Of a stretch of DNA of 64,000 nucleotides, positions 12,031 through 23,639 are shown in pieces. The stretch covers positions 13,020,001 through 13,084,000 of the forward strand of contig OZ018415.1 of the NCBI GenBank assembly GCA_963969595.1, given 5' to 3'. The translations under genes were made by a program, and so were the position numbers. The notes beneath the pieces were generated by a model, which was not told where the DNA came from, searched no databases, and saw only the letters and a list, made by a program, of their open reading frames with translations. This stretch comes from Neckera pumila. Its lineage: Eukaryota; Streptophyta; Bryopsida; Hypnales; Neckeraceae. How positions within the stretch are numbered: position 1 is the first letter of the stretch; every line of letters begins with the position of its first letter.

Positions 12031-12640
12031 TTAACCCTTAAATGCCCTAAGCTTGTGTGCGGCTTCCTGGAATTTTCTTTCAACTGAACAAAATGTCAAC
12101 ATTTTGATAAGTTGTATTAATTTTTTGGAAACTGTAATCGTAGAAATTAAAACTGAATATGTTTAGAGATTACATAGAAAAAGAAAGCAGTATTACTTAA
12201 GGAGTTAAAGATCATAAGGCTTGACCATGAGTGTGCTAAAACTGTAGAAATCATTCAATCTTCATTACACAATTCAAAACTAAGAAGTTGGTGGTTTATA
12301 AAATATGACCTTAAAGGGCGAAACTTGAATAATCCCATTGAATTGATGGCTTCTTAAAATATACTCAAGTATCTCGACTAAATCTAGTTATAATTTCAGA
12401 AAATTTTAATAGATGCCATCTTCATATTTTGGCCAAGGAGTTTTTAAAAAATCTAACCCAATTGCAGGGAAGAGAAAATAGTATATCAAAACTTTACAGG
12501 AAAAAATTTACAGATTGTTTGACTTGAATCTCTAGCTGATGTGTACATGGATTTGAATTCATTTTTATTGAGATGATGTGAAATTCTCAATAGTAGTTTT
12601 AGGGTGATCAATCTTATTAACCCTTAAATCTAAAGCTTGT
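12031..12640 (+). mobile_element. Copy of the 630-bp TTAA MITE family
   Basis: It starts TTAACCCTTAAATGCCC and follows the intact member at 34,318-34,946 through acattttgataagttgta, the catagaaaaagaaa phrase and tggcttcttaaaat. The right end is not clearly preserved. It is non-coding. Confidence 0.45.
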
Positions 12641-13149
12641 TAGCTTGCTTAGTTGGGAAGAGGAAAAAACATAAATTGCCTATTCGTGTGAGTTGTTCGA
12701 AATTATAATATGAGGAACTTGCAGACCATTACAGCATGTGGATTGAAAGATTACAATGTTTGATGTGAAAAGATTTTCTATTTGTTCTTGGAAAATACGG
12801 TTAGTAGGCTTAGAAGATTCAAGTCTCTTGGAGTAAATATTTTGTTGTATACAGACATGAGTATTGTGACAATTCCTAAGTACATGTCAATGATAATTTA
12901 GAGAAGCAAGTTTGGTGTCTAGCTTACTCGGAAACAACCTTCAATGCAAGGAGGTCCAATACAATGGCAATGCAATTCTAATTCTATTATGACTTCTGTA
13001 GTCAGTAGATATCCTTATGGATTTCCTAAATGACACAAGCATATGGAATCTATTGGGAAAACATTCAAATTTGACTACATATGGCTAGTTAATAGGGCTC
13101 CACATCAATAGAAAAGGATTATTATCGAAGCCCCTCTAGCATAACCAAT

Positions 13150-13500
13150 AAGGTTTTAGTTTTTTATTTTATTTTTAACAAATGGGAGACCCATAGCATT
13201 AGGAAACCACGAAGTACACAACTACCAAGGTAGAAGGTTGCACAATGAAGAGAGGATGAGCAAAAGAAAAGAAAAGAGAATAGAAAAAACTAAGCAAGAA
13301 GGCAAGGGGACCCTCCTTGTTCCAGCTACTCTGGTTGCCAATACGAGTGGCAAGAATGAGTGACTGCACCCAAACTAAGTAAAACTTGCTCTTCATGGAG
13401 TCTGATTGAATTGGACGAAGTTTTGAGCATGTCTTTGGGCTATAAGAAACCAACGAGGTTTCACTATTCTCAGGTGTCATTTGGGTACTTCTGACAAGCC
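13150..13500 (-). mobile_element. LINE 3'-end fragment
   Basis: Read on the minus strand, the segment ends in an A-rich tail (T-rich at 13,159-13,180 on plus). It encodes a short stretch similar to the insert at 49,185-49,446: both share a W/HS..LA.R.G...WNK.GP pattern. No intact reverse transcriptase is present. It is probably a 5'-truncated copy from the same non-LTR family. Confidence 0.45.
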
Positions 13501-15880
13501 ACATTGTACTATATATGTGAAAGTCAAATTCAAAGAGTTGACGCGACATTTTTCAAAAGATGCCTTGGCGCCAAAGGACGGCGAAGAAGTTGGGGAAGAA
13601 ATAAGGATTCTATTTACACGAAGCTTGTAAATGTTCACATCTTTTGTCCATTGGACAAACATTTGACCAAAAATTACTTCATTGGATCTTATCCGAATTT
13701 TCAGAATTACAATCAATGGACACTTTGTCTGTACGGGTTACCAATTGTCGCTTGGTCAATCCTAAAATACCCACAGGAATGCTTCCTGCCCATGCTTCCT
13801 TCACTGATTTTAACTTCCTCTTACGACATATGTCTAGGGGAGAGGAACATTCTGAAACCAACAATCTATGCAATTCGACACTGGAGTTTTATAAATAAGA
13901 CTAGCGATTGGCACACGCTTTTCTACGCATTTAACATATTACTTTCTTCCATTTCTCCTATGCTAGAATGTAGATAAACAAAGTACGTATAATCTTTAAA
14001 TGAAAATTTGACATCGTCATACTATATTCTTTGAAAAAATTTACATGGTGCAATATAAAGTAATTATACAGAATTTTAAGATCATAATTGAATTGTGCAA
14101 ACTAACCACTGCAAAGATGATAACATTGCAATAAGAATAAAATAATCAAGTGAACAATGTAAGTAGAATCTTCACATTTTGAAGATGTAGAGCAACGTTA
14201 GCGGGTGGTGCTTCCTTATTCATTAATAGGACTTCTTAAGAAGACGTGAAATTTATCTGAAGTTCTGTTGTCTGAAGAGTTTCTTCGAATTTCTTAAAAA
14301 AGAATCCATTTGATTTCAAAATATTTCGTGAAAAGAATAAATTATATATAGTAGAAAGTATCCAATGGCTCAGTAAAAACGCAATTGAATTTCTATAATG
14401 CTATTCAAAATTGAATTGAGATATTATAGAAGTCATTGCGGTTTTAGTAGTATGATTAGTAGTCTGACTAGCGGTTGGCGCTTATTAAGCTACGCATCCA
14501 TCATTACCATTGTTAAAATTTGTATGTGTTAGATAAAATGCAGAACAAATATTTCAATAAATCATCAAATACAAATTACTAAAATCTTTGTGTCATTTCG
14601 TTTATAAGTAAGCATATAATGAAATGTACAATAGAAATTTATTGAATGATGAGTGAAATATATGCAATGGTGAATGTTGTCAAAGATACACCTTAAATTT
14701 TGAATGCAATAGAGTCAATCGTAATACAAACAATCGCCATACGAACAATTGCAACCCAAGAAGTTGATGAATTGAAAAGATGAACTTCATGAATTAACTT
14801 AATTGTTGTGAAATCCCAAATCACTTCAACTGAATAAATTTCTCAAATAATTTGGTAGTAGCAATAAAATTTTGAAATCCTAAAAGCTGTAAAAGCGATA
14901 TTACAGAGGAGATTGCAAACTACAATATTTTTGCAAGATAACTGTGAAAATAGCATTTCTATGTATGCATAACTGAAAATAGTTTTACAAAATATAAAAA
15001 ATCATTATTTCAAAGACTTAAATCATTATCATGCATTGTATTCAAATATATCAAAAGTCTACTAATGTGATAAAATGAGTATTACTAATGGTAGCATATA
15101 ATATTAATAATGGTAACAAGTATGAGGCCCTATTATTAATGATAGCATTCGTGATATTTCAGGAGTCATCAATTTAGTAGTATGATAGGCCCTTAACACT
15201 TAATGGACGCAAATCTGACCCTGGAAATTATCCTTCATCATTACCGTGTGACATGTACATTAAAAAATCCAAAGGTATCTATTGGAAGTGAAGCTACTGT
15301 ACACGATCTCCCCTCTCCACACAAATTTCTGAGAACGAATAATTGTTGTTCTGTCCTACACCAAACGAACGACTGTCATTCATCGACCAGAAAATGGCTG
15401 CCACGACGTTTATAGGTTAAAAACTAGCACAAATGCATTTGTTAGAACATAAGGCTATTTAGAATATGCCCCTCCTAGTACCGACTTAAACAAGGGGTCA
15501 TCGTAAATGCAATATACTCTGTAAATACTATGCGTGAACAAGAATGAACGGAGTGTGAAATGATTAGACTACCTGATCGCCATCAGACTCGCTAGAAGAA
15601 GCCTTGCAGATTTAGGGGGAATGAAGGACGCCAGACTGCCAAGCGGTTTCTCCGTCCAAAAAGAATTTAAAGCCTTGACAACCGATGTTACTGGCAAACT
15701 GAATGTGCAAGAGATGTGAGGGCTAACTCCTTGCAGTTACTTCCCAGCTTCCCATTATACCGAGCTTCCTGCATTAGACAAGGCAAGCAATGTGAAAACC
15801 GTAATGAAAACAATTAAATTGACTGCCCAAGCATCAACAATGCAAAGAAATGCGACTACAATGTGCGGTAAGAACATAGT
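13500..15880. other. AT-rich intergenic DNA, no supported gene
   Basis: ORFs here are short, low in complexity and without recognisable motifs. The stretch 13,504-13,977 is open for 157 codons but shows no domain or paralogue in the window. I see no further structure. Confidence 0.4.
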
Positions 15881-15883
15881 CTA

Positions 15884-17440
15884 GGCGGGACGTCCTAGAC
15901 ACTACGACACGGACGAGCCGGTCCATGACAAGAATGTGCCGGACTGAGTGAACACTAGGGTGGGCACCCTAAACCATGCGCTGTAAGGACCCCGTTCATG
16001 ACGACAAGGTGACGTAACGAGAAGAGTTCAGGGCGGGACGTCCTAGACACTGCGACACGGACGAGCCGCTCCATGATAAGAACGTGCCGGACTGAGTGAA
16101 CATTAGGGTGGGCACCCTAAGCCATGCGCTGAAGGACCCCGTTCATGACAACAAGGTGACGTAACGAGAAGAGTTCAGGGCGGGACGTCCTAGACACTGC
16201 GACACGGACGAGCCGGTCCATGACAAGAACGTGCCAGACTGATTGAACATTAGGGTGGCCACTCTAAACCATGCGCTGAAGGACCTCGTTCATAACGACA
16301 AGGTGACATAACGAGAAGAGTTCAGGGCGGGACGTCCTAGACACTGCGACACGGACGAGCCGGTCCATGACAGGAACGTGCCAGACTGAGTAAACATTAG
16401 GGTGGGCACCCTAAACCATGCGCTGAAGGACCTCGTTCATGACGACAAGGTGACGTACCAAGAAGAGTTCAGGGCGGGACGCCCTAGACACTGCGACACG
16501 GACGAGCCAGCCCATGATAAGAATGTGCCAGACTGATTGAACATTAGGGTGGCCACCCTAAACCATGCGCTGAAGGACCCCGTTCATGACGACAAGGTGA
16601 CGTAACGAGAAGAGTTCAGGGCGGGACGTCCTAGACACTGCGACACGGACGAGCCGCTCCATGATAAGAACGTGTCGGACTGAGTGAACATTAGGGTGGG
16701 CACCCTAAGCCATGCGCTGAAGGACCCCGTTCATGACGACAAGGTGACGTAACGAGAAGAGTTCAGGGCGGGACGTCCTAGACACTGCGACACGGACGAG
16801 CCGGTCCATGACAAGAACGTGCCGGACTGATTGAACATTAGGGTGGCCACTCTAAACCATGCGCTGAAGGACCTCGTTCATAACGACAAGGTGACATAAC
16901 GAGAAGAGTTCAGGGCGGGACGTCCTAGACACTGCGACACGGACGAGCCGGTCCATGACAGGAACGTGCCAGACTGAGTAAACATTAGGGTGGGCACCCT
17001 AAACCATGCGCTGAAGGACCTCGTTCATGACGACAAGGTGACGTACCAAGAAGAGTTCAGGGCGGGACGCCCTAGACACTACGACACGGACGAGCCAGCC
17101 CATGATAAGAACGTGCCAGACTGATTGAACATTAGGGTGGCCACCCTAAACCATGCGCTGAAGGACCCCGTTCATGACGACAAGGTGACGTAACGAGAAG
17201 AGTTCAGGGCGGGACGTCCTAGACACTGCGACACGGACGAGCCGGTCCATGACAAGAACGTGCTGGACTGCGTGTAGTTTAAGGCGGGTGCCCTAAACCT
17301 GCTGGAAGGATTGGGTTCGTGACAAGAGCGTGCCTTAACAAATACAGTTTAGGGAGGGCACCCTAAACCGTCACAAGGAAGACCGCGTCGACGACATGAA
17401 CGTGCCGAAACAAGTTCAGGGAGACGTGTCTGAACCAGTC
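15884..17440 (+). repeat. 147-bp satellite with a four-unit higher-order repeat
   Basis: Units start at 15,884, 16,032, 16,179, 16,326, 16,473, 16,620, 16,767, 16,914, 17,061 and 17,208, so the spacing is 147 bp except for the first (148). Variant markers recur every fourth unit. Units 2 and 6 share gctccatgataag and ctaagcc; 3 and 7 share ccactctaaacc and cataacgac; 4 and 8 share gacaggaacg and gtaccaag; 5 and 9 share gacgccctag and agcccatgataag. This gives a 588-bp higher-order unit present twice. Each monomer holds two partly palindromic words, gggcgggacgtccta and tagggtgggcacccta. The array decays after 17,277. Confidence 0.92.
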
Positions 17441-17483
17441 GTCCGCGACGTATTGATCACAAATCAGAGCGCCCGCTCTAAAT
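17277..17483. repeat. Degenerate satellite edge with four palindrome variants
   Basis: Partly palindromic words lie at 17,277-17,298 (ttaaggcgggtgccctaa), 17,347-17,368 (ttagggagggcaccctaa), 17,414-17,435 (ttcagggagacgtgtctgaa) and 17,462-17,483 (tcagagcgcccgctctaa). Spacing is irregular, unlike the array. The last is close to the palindrome of the 24-31 kb region, linking the satellite to that dispersed family. Confidence 0.6.
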
Positions 17484-18640
17484 TGTCTGAAGAAGACTCT
17501 GTGCCGACCACATTTGATTTCTCATACTGATTTCTATGAACGTAAGACCCATTATGAAGTTGGTTTAAGACTATGAAAGTGCTTTGCATACACAAGAATT
17601 AAATCGTTCTATTCAATGGATCCAAGAATACCAGTAATAATGCAGCTAGTTTCTGTCAAGAGATTCGGACTTTAGTATGTTGAAGTAGAGCAATCAAGGA
17701 CGTCACGAAAATTCAGAAACTAACAAATTCAGCAATTCAGTGACAATAAGCAAACTATGAATTCAATTGTTCAGCCCCTGGACAAGATGATTTATGCATC
17801 CTGAATATTTCGACAAGGATGCTTATGTGAATACTGAATTCAGTCAAAAAGATCTTACAAACCATTGAATTTCAAGTCGATGAACTCCATCATATTCTGG
17901 ACTGCACCAATTTTCAAAGAGACAGCTACATTGTGCAATCAAGTGCACTGAATCCAAGTGAGTGAGGGCCCCAACTGACGGAGGAATGTTGGAAGTTCAA
18001 AATTTCGGGATTGACTCCAATCAAAAAGCAATGCGGATAAACCACAATATGTACAAACCACAATAGGAATGAAACTCACAATGAAATGAACTGCTAAGCA
18101 ATTCTGCCCATACTTACATGATGCAGTTGATGCACACACCAGGTCTTCAATCTCCGGAACTGAGGACGTCTCCACCGAAACTAAAAGACGTCTCCACCGA
18201 AGGCAGCCTTTCCTTCCCGTACGCAAAACAGCAGGCCGATCAAAAACACCAACATCACAAGCGATAAGAATCCGTCCAACTTTGAAATCAAAACAAGAAA
18301 CGCAAGGAACCATGGAAAAAAGTAGCAGTTTTGGGTTAGTGTACAGTAAAGTTATGGTACCGGAAGTGGAAGTGGAAGAATTAATCTTCGGCGCGGCAAT
18401 GCGGTGGTCTACAACAACCTTTCACTTCATCAAACGGGATGCACTGCGAGCAAGGCACAAGTTCATAGCGACAGAGGCAACAGACTCTACGAAGAAAGCA
18501 AACTTTGGCCACAGTTGCATTCCACTTCGTGAAGGCGGTTTAGGTCGGGTCATTTAATGCGCACAGGAATTGCGGCGGCCATTGTCAGGCACTTCCTTGT
18601 TAGAAAAAAAAAAAAATTTGTTTTGGTCTTCTTTAAACAC
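17484..18640. other. Intergenic, includes a short tandem duplication
   Basis: Around 18,165-18,200 the word gacgtctccaccgaa occurs twice, about 22 bp apart. ORFs on both strands (plus 18,282-18,557; minus 17,939-18,313) overlap and show no recognisable domain, so neither is called. Base composition is less AT-rich than the neighbours at 18,120-18,560, so an old gene fragment is possible. Confidence 0.3.
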
Positions 18641-18699
18641 GTGGACTACAACCTCGCAATCCACCTTTCTTTTTAATTTTAAAAATACCAAAAAAATTG

Positions 18700-18930
18700 T
18701 TATGAAGGGGATTTTAAAAAAAAAAAAAAAAAAAAAAAAATGAAGATAAAAAAACAATTCCATGAAAAAAAAATTGTCCATGAATGGAATATATATATAA
18801 AAATAAAAAAAATAAAAAATTAGAACGGAATATTGTCTATGAACGGAATACAAAAAATTATAAAATAAAAAAATAAAAATAAATAAAAATAAAATTAAAA
18901 ATAAAATATATATATATACTTTATTTTCTG
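18700..18930. repeat. A/T microsatellite tract
   Basis: The tract holds long A runs at 18,714-18,740 followed by aaaataaaaa-type and tatata repeats. It produces a spurious phenylalanine-rich ORF on the minus strand. Confidence 0.8.
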
Positions 18931-18934
18931 TAGA

Positions 18935-19263
18935 CTTTCAACTTATAACTTCAATATAAAAAATTTGAAATTCAAAGTCTGTAGTGTCAAAAAAATCAGC
19001 AAATGGCGGTCAAAGTCATATGAAATTGCTGGTCAGTGTTCAAAATAAAATTTTATTTTCAACTTTCATTGCTAAATAATATCTTCCAATCTATACGGTC
19101 AAACTTCATGAAATTTTTACCACATCATCTTTGACAAGTGAAGTATGAAATCCTATGGTTAGATTCTAAATTGTTTTTTTCTTGTGTTCTTGGATGAACA
19201 CAGCCTAAATGGCAGTTTTGGGGGGTTTTCCACATGAAAATGACCTTGGGAATTTAGGGGTTC
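18935..19263 (+). mobile_element. 3' part of the 930-bp TTAA element family
   Basis: The sequence matches the closing third of 660-1,592 and 47,823-48,748: gtcaaacttcatgaaat, the tcctatggttagattct phrase, then ttttggggggttttcc and a closing gaatttaggggtt. The terminal TTAA has become TTCA. Confidence 0.45.
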
Positions 19264-19269
19264 AGCTAT

Positions 19270-19790
19270 TTTTGAAGTGTACTTCCGCATCTTTAATCAA
19301 CCTCATATTTTTGGGGTGACCAATTTTATAGATGTGATATGCAAAATGAGAATTGAAAGATTTCCATAGTTGGAATACTCTCACGATTGAACATTATCAT
19401 TTTCCGATTCATAAATTATATTGTTATATTTTCTTTTCATATGTGGTCCTAACATGTCTAGTTTGAATTTGTACGGTCACAATTGAAAAGAAATTTGCAC
19501 AACTTATGAAAATGTTGTTTTAGGTTCAAATAAAGTAAGAGGGTTTTAGGGTTTAGGGTTTAGGGTTCAAATAAAGTAAGAGGGTGCAATTTGGGAAAAA
19601 TTTAAAACGTCGAGAACATACAGAACCCATAGGATCTCTAACGTGTCAAGTTCGGATTTGTATGGTTATAATAAAAAAAAAAATCATTGATACAACTTAT
19701 CAAAATGTTGGCATTTTGTTCCATTTAGAACAAATTCCAGGAAGCGCCAAACAGGCCTTTGTCAATTTGGGCTTCAAAAACATTTGTACA
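19270..19790 (-). mobile_element. Remnants of the 630-bp TTAA MITE, interrupted by telomere-like DNA
   Basis: On the minus strand the phrases for tacaaattcaaaatgg, catgctagacat and acaacttatcaaaatgttgg follow the order of the 34,318-34,946 element. Two partial passes are present: 19,290-19,530 and about 19,575-19,770. They are separated by the TTTAGGG tract and a repeated gttcaaataaagtaagaggg. Confidence 0.4.
19540..19566 (+). repeat. Interstitial telomere-type repeat (TTTAGGG)
   Basis: About three TTTAGGG units lie between two copies of ttcaaataaagtaagaggg. This is the Arabidopsis-type plant telomere unit at an internal site. It is too short to mark a chromosome end. Confidence 0.75.
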
Positions 19791-20943
19791 GTAAGACCTC
19801 TCAAACCTGATTGGTCCGGGACTGCCTAACAAGATTGCTTTAGAGAGAGTAATTGCTTTAGAAAGAATTTGCACTACACAAGAAGTTGCCCAAAGGATAC
19901 ATGAGGAAAACGACTTGCTGGAACTAATTGATTTTTCTTTTCTGGACAAGGCCGAGGTGCACTACTATTCCTAGGGAAGGTGTCATTTTGTTCTACAGCT
20001 TATTTTAATCCCCAAGTCGGGACCAGCCGGCTCTATTTGTTTGAAGAGGTCTTAGGGTGTTCAGAGGATCAATTTTTGCAGGTTTTAGTGTAGCTCTAAT
20101 GTTCGATTTCAAATTCATGTATCAAGAATACAAAAACAATTGTGAGGATTCCACTATATTCAAAGATATTGGAAAAAATATACAAATACGCTGAAGAATA
20201 AGTTCCCTGAATTGGCGCATATATGAATTTTAAATAACCATAATGAAGGGTTTCGGAAGAGAAGGGAAAAAAGAGTAAAGCAAAATAGGAGAAGAAAACA
20301 ACAGAAGGCAGAAAAGATTTTTAAAATGTAGGGTGCTATATTAAATGGAAAATAAAAAGTATTTCTAACAATACTTCGCTTATAGTAAATTACAAATATA
20401 ATAGGTAAACAACCTCCCATAAAGCAGGCCCCGATCTCAGGTGTACACTAAACTTCTAAGCTAATGACTCCATTGAGGCAAGTGCATAATTTATAAAATC
20501 TATTTTTCAAGAACACTTATAACATGAAGACCAATTTAATCTTTGTATATACGTAATACCGTTGTGATTACACCTACTCTATCAGTGTAAATATATCGTA
20601 CATTGCATTTGGACAATTACAAATCTCCAAAAGGTGCTACAACTTCTTCACATGTTTATTTTTCAATTATCCCATAAATGACAAACATGCATTTGTTGGC
20701 TGTCCCATGTGGATCATTTACTACATTTTTAAAATGACATGTGGCCAAAAGGAGGGAAGCTCTTCTTTTGGGAGATAAAAAAGTATAGAGTATTTACAAC
20801 TAAAGTAGGAGACATGCAAAGGGTGAAATGTATTCCAAGTAAGTTAATAGGCCTACTAATGTGATCCTTTCACTTTTTGTACATCTAATTTAGGAACTGC
20901 TCATTTGGGTCTTCATTTTCACCATTTACTACTGTCTGTATGT

Positions 20944-21007
20944 GGGTTTAGGGTTTAGGGTTTAGGATTTCGGGTTTAAAGGTGTAGGGTTTAGGGTTTA
21001 GGATTTT
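20944..21007 (+). repeat. Second interstitial telomere-type tract
   Basis: Several TTTAGGG units and one-base variants (TTTAGGATTTCGGG, AGGTGTAGGG) run over about 64 bp. The variants show age. No other telomeric structure is nearby. Confidence 0.75.
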
Positions 21008-21009
21008 TG

Positions 21010-22550
21010 GCTTATCTTCATAAGATGATGCTGAATCCATTTAATATTTTCTAGGCTACCAAGAACATTGTCATTTTCAATGATTCATAAACAAAGACTT
21101 TTAATATAAAAAAAATAATCTTTATAATAGATCTACCTTTCTTCAATGTATTATTCTTATAAGTGATTTTCTAGGGTACACACGTGTTAATAATTTTTAG
21201 TATTTTAAAATCTTTAGAAATTTACAAATAAATATTCAAATAGGAAAAAAAAACAAATTCACATTGTCAAGCATGCACAAGGAATTCAGGAAAACAAAAG
21301 TGTCTACTAAAAAAATTCAATGCAAAATATGAAGATACTTGTAAAACCATCCAATGTACCTTGCAAAAAAAATTGGGTGGAAGAAATAGGGGGACAGAAG
21401 GGGAAAAGAATCGCTGTGACATGGGTAGTATAAGTAATGATAGGGTACCATAATATAAGTAATTTTGCCGAATTATATAATTATACGGGCCCCTTTTTTA
21501 AGACCTTGGAGATAAATAGACCCCCAAAAAATACCTCCTTGCCGCACGGGGGTATAAGACATAGAAAGAGTGATGCACCCAAGCTGGGTGTATAGAAATT
21601 CATTTTCCAAATGAATATTTTAAGTTTTGTGGTCAACAAAATATTAGAATTAATTATGTTTTGTGAGTTCAAAAAACAATTGCTACATTTGGAGACACCT
21701 ACAAGCGTATGGTATATTCTTACTATATGTTCAAACAGTTATTGGATGGTATGTCATTTTCTCGGAGGTGCAGTAACCGATGTTGATATTTGAATACATG
21801 CAAGTACACTAGAAGAAAATTCAAGTTTTCTGTTGTTTAGGTCTCGTTGATCTAATGAATTTTTGAGAAAATTTCTTTGATTTCAACAGATTTCTATCAA
21901 AAATTGACCAGATCATCGCAACCAAAACAACAAAATAACTAAATTTGACACTACTGACAAATAAAAGTTTTTTCAAAAAATATTTAAATTAAGAATTATA
22001 ATCTCATTTGGTATACTGTACTATTCATAGAATAACATTGCATGTCTTCTAATAACTACAGAATGTTGCATAATAGGATCAAGTAGAAAAAATGATAAAC
22101 CTAGAATACCCCCATAGATATGAAATTAGGATGACAAGTATCCAGTTTTGGCCGGCCTTATTAGTTGGTCCAGCTATAATTATAGTAATTGTATAATAAT
22201 TTGAGGAACGTTGAAGCAGCTGTTGTAGCCGGGTGATGAATTGAATTGTAGCAAGGTGTATTTTTTTGCCTTTTTAGTTTCATATGATTGTGTAGTAGGA
22301 AGGTGCATTTACAATTCTTTCAATTTTATATGAATGTGTTGTAGGAAGCTGTATGTTCCTTTCTCTTTTAGTTCATATATGAAGTTGTTAGTTCAAAAAT
22401 AGAATGTTGCATGAGGAAATTGTATTTGTGAATGTGTTTATGTTCTTGTTTCATTCCATTTTCAAGATTCCATATGAACATTGAATGCATGTATACTGAG
22501 TACTCCTGCTTGAGAGTTGGTAACTTTGTAGATTTCAGAGACACAGTCCA
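21010..22550. other. AT-rich intergenic DNA, no gene
   Basis: No supported ORF. Between 22,250 and 22,370 a unit of about 60 bp (tatatgattgtgtagtaggaa / tatatgaatgtgttgtaggaa) is repeated twice in diverged form. Confidence 0.4.
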
Positions 22551-22559
22551 TGAATCCTG

Positions 22560-22812
22560 AAGCGCAAATTCAAATTCTCTAATTCTAAATAATGAATAGG
22601 ACAAAAACAAAATAGAGCTTCAATTTCCTAATTCTAAGTAGTCAATAGGCCCTAGGAAAATGGAGTTTGAAATTCCCTAAGTTGGAGTACCAAATAGGCC
22701 TTAAAACAATGGAAACTTCAAATTTTCTAAATCTGAGTCGTGAGTAGGCCTAAAAAAAGAAGGGAGCTTGAAATTCCCTAAGCTTGAAGTACTGAGTACA
22801 CTAAAATAATGT
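22560..22812 (+). repeat. About five diverged tandem units of roughly 50 bp
   Basis: Successive units carry aaattctctaattct, caatttcctaattct, gaaattccctaagttgg, caaattttctaaatctg and gaaattccctaagcttg. Most are followed by a gtNNNNaataggcc-like word and an A-rich spacer. The units are strongly diverged, so the array is old. Confidence 0.6.
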
Positions 22813-23560
22813 AGTAGTAACTTATTTTTTAGTAAATATACCCTACAACATATTCCAGCCAAATAGGAATTATAATTAATAAAAATGTGAAGTTGTTTTT
22901 TAAGAAATTTAGTATAATTAATAAAAAATTCAATATGGTTTTATAGATTTATGTATACGTGTAAATTTTTGAATAATTCCATTTGATGTATGAGATGAAA
23001 ATGAAGTTTTATTCTAGTTTGCAAGTACTTATGGATTCCTTCCAAAAAAAAATGGAAGTCCTTCATTTAACTCAATTTTTAATATTCTTTGAAAAAAATA
23101 AAGGCATACAATGTACAATGAACCTTACAACATTAAACCATGGGGATTGACATTTTTCAATTCCATAATTATATTCCGTAATTTAGTGTTGTCAATCATT
23201 CTCTACTTTCTTTCTATGATGTATTTTTTTCGTATATGTTTTGAAATTCAAAATGATTCAAAATTTTCAAGCATGTCGTGAACTTGAATACAAACCATTA
23301 AATTTGAGGAGTAACCACAATTTTGGACATTGTTCATTTAAATGTGGTCTTTTCAATTGCAGTTGCCCAATTCTTCGCGCTTCCAAAAAAAGGATTCTTG
23401 TCAAATCAAATGCTTTTTATCTTGCAATCTACAAGGTGGAAAATTCAAATTTTTTTTCTACATATTCTCAAACTATCTTACTACAAGATCCTACAGTTAC
23501 AAATGTCCGAAAGAAATAACTTTTTAGAATTTGGTTTAGGGCTTCGCGCGGCCATAGGGC
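22813..23560. other. AT-rich stretch before the GC-rich island
   Basis: The part 23,240-23,520 has some resemblance to the interior of the TTAA element family (tcttgcaatctac, the ctacaagatcctaca phrase), ending near 23,520 where composition changes abruptly. No gene is seen. Confidence 0.35.
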
Positions 23561-23639
23561 AAAATCTGGTTCGATGCAGGTCCGGCACGAGCATAAGGCA
23601 AACTCTAGGTTCGGTGGAGCTTTGGTGCAGCTCCGGTTC

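Noticed and set aside
13504..13977. Plus ORF of 157 codons as a gene
   Set aside because: No motif, AT-driven codon use, and overlap with a LINE remnant at its start.
15884..17280. CRISPR-like array
   Set aside because: There are no unique spacers; the whole 147-bp unit repeats, so it is a satellite.
18282..18557. Plus ORF of 91 codons
   Set aside because: No domain, overlapping spurious frames on the other strand, and no paralogue in the window.
18554..18853. Phenylalanine-rich minus ORF
   Set aside because: Produced by an A/T microsatellite.
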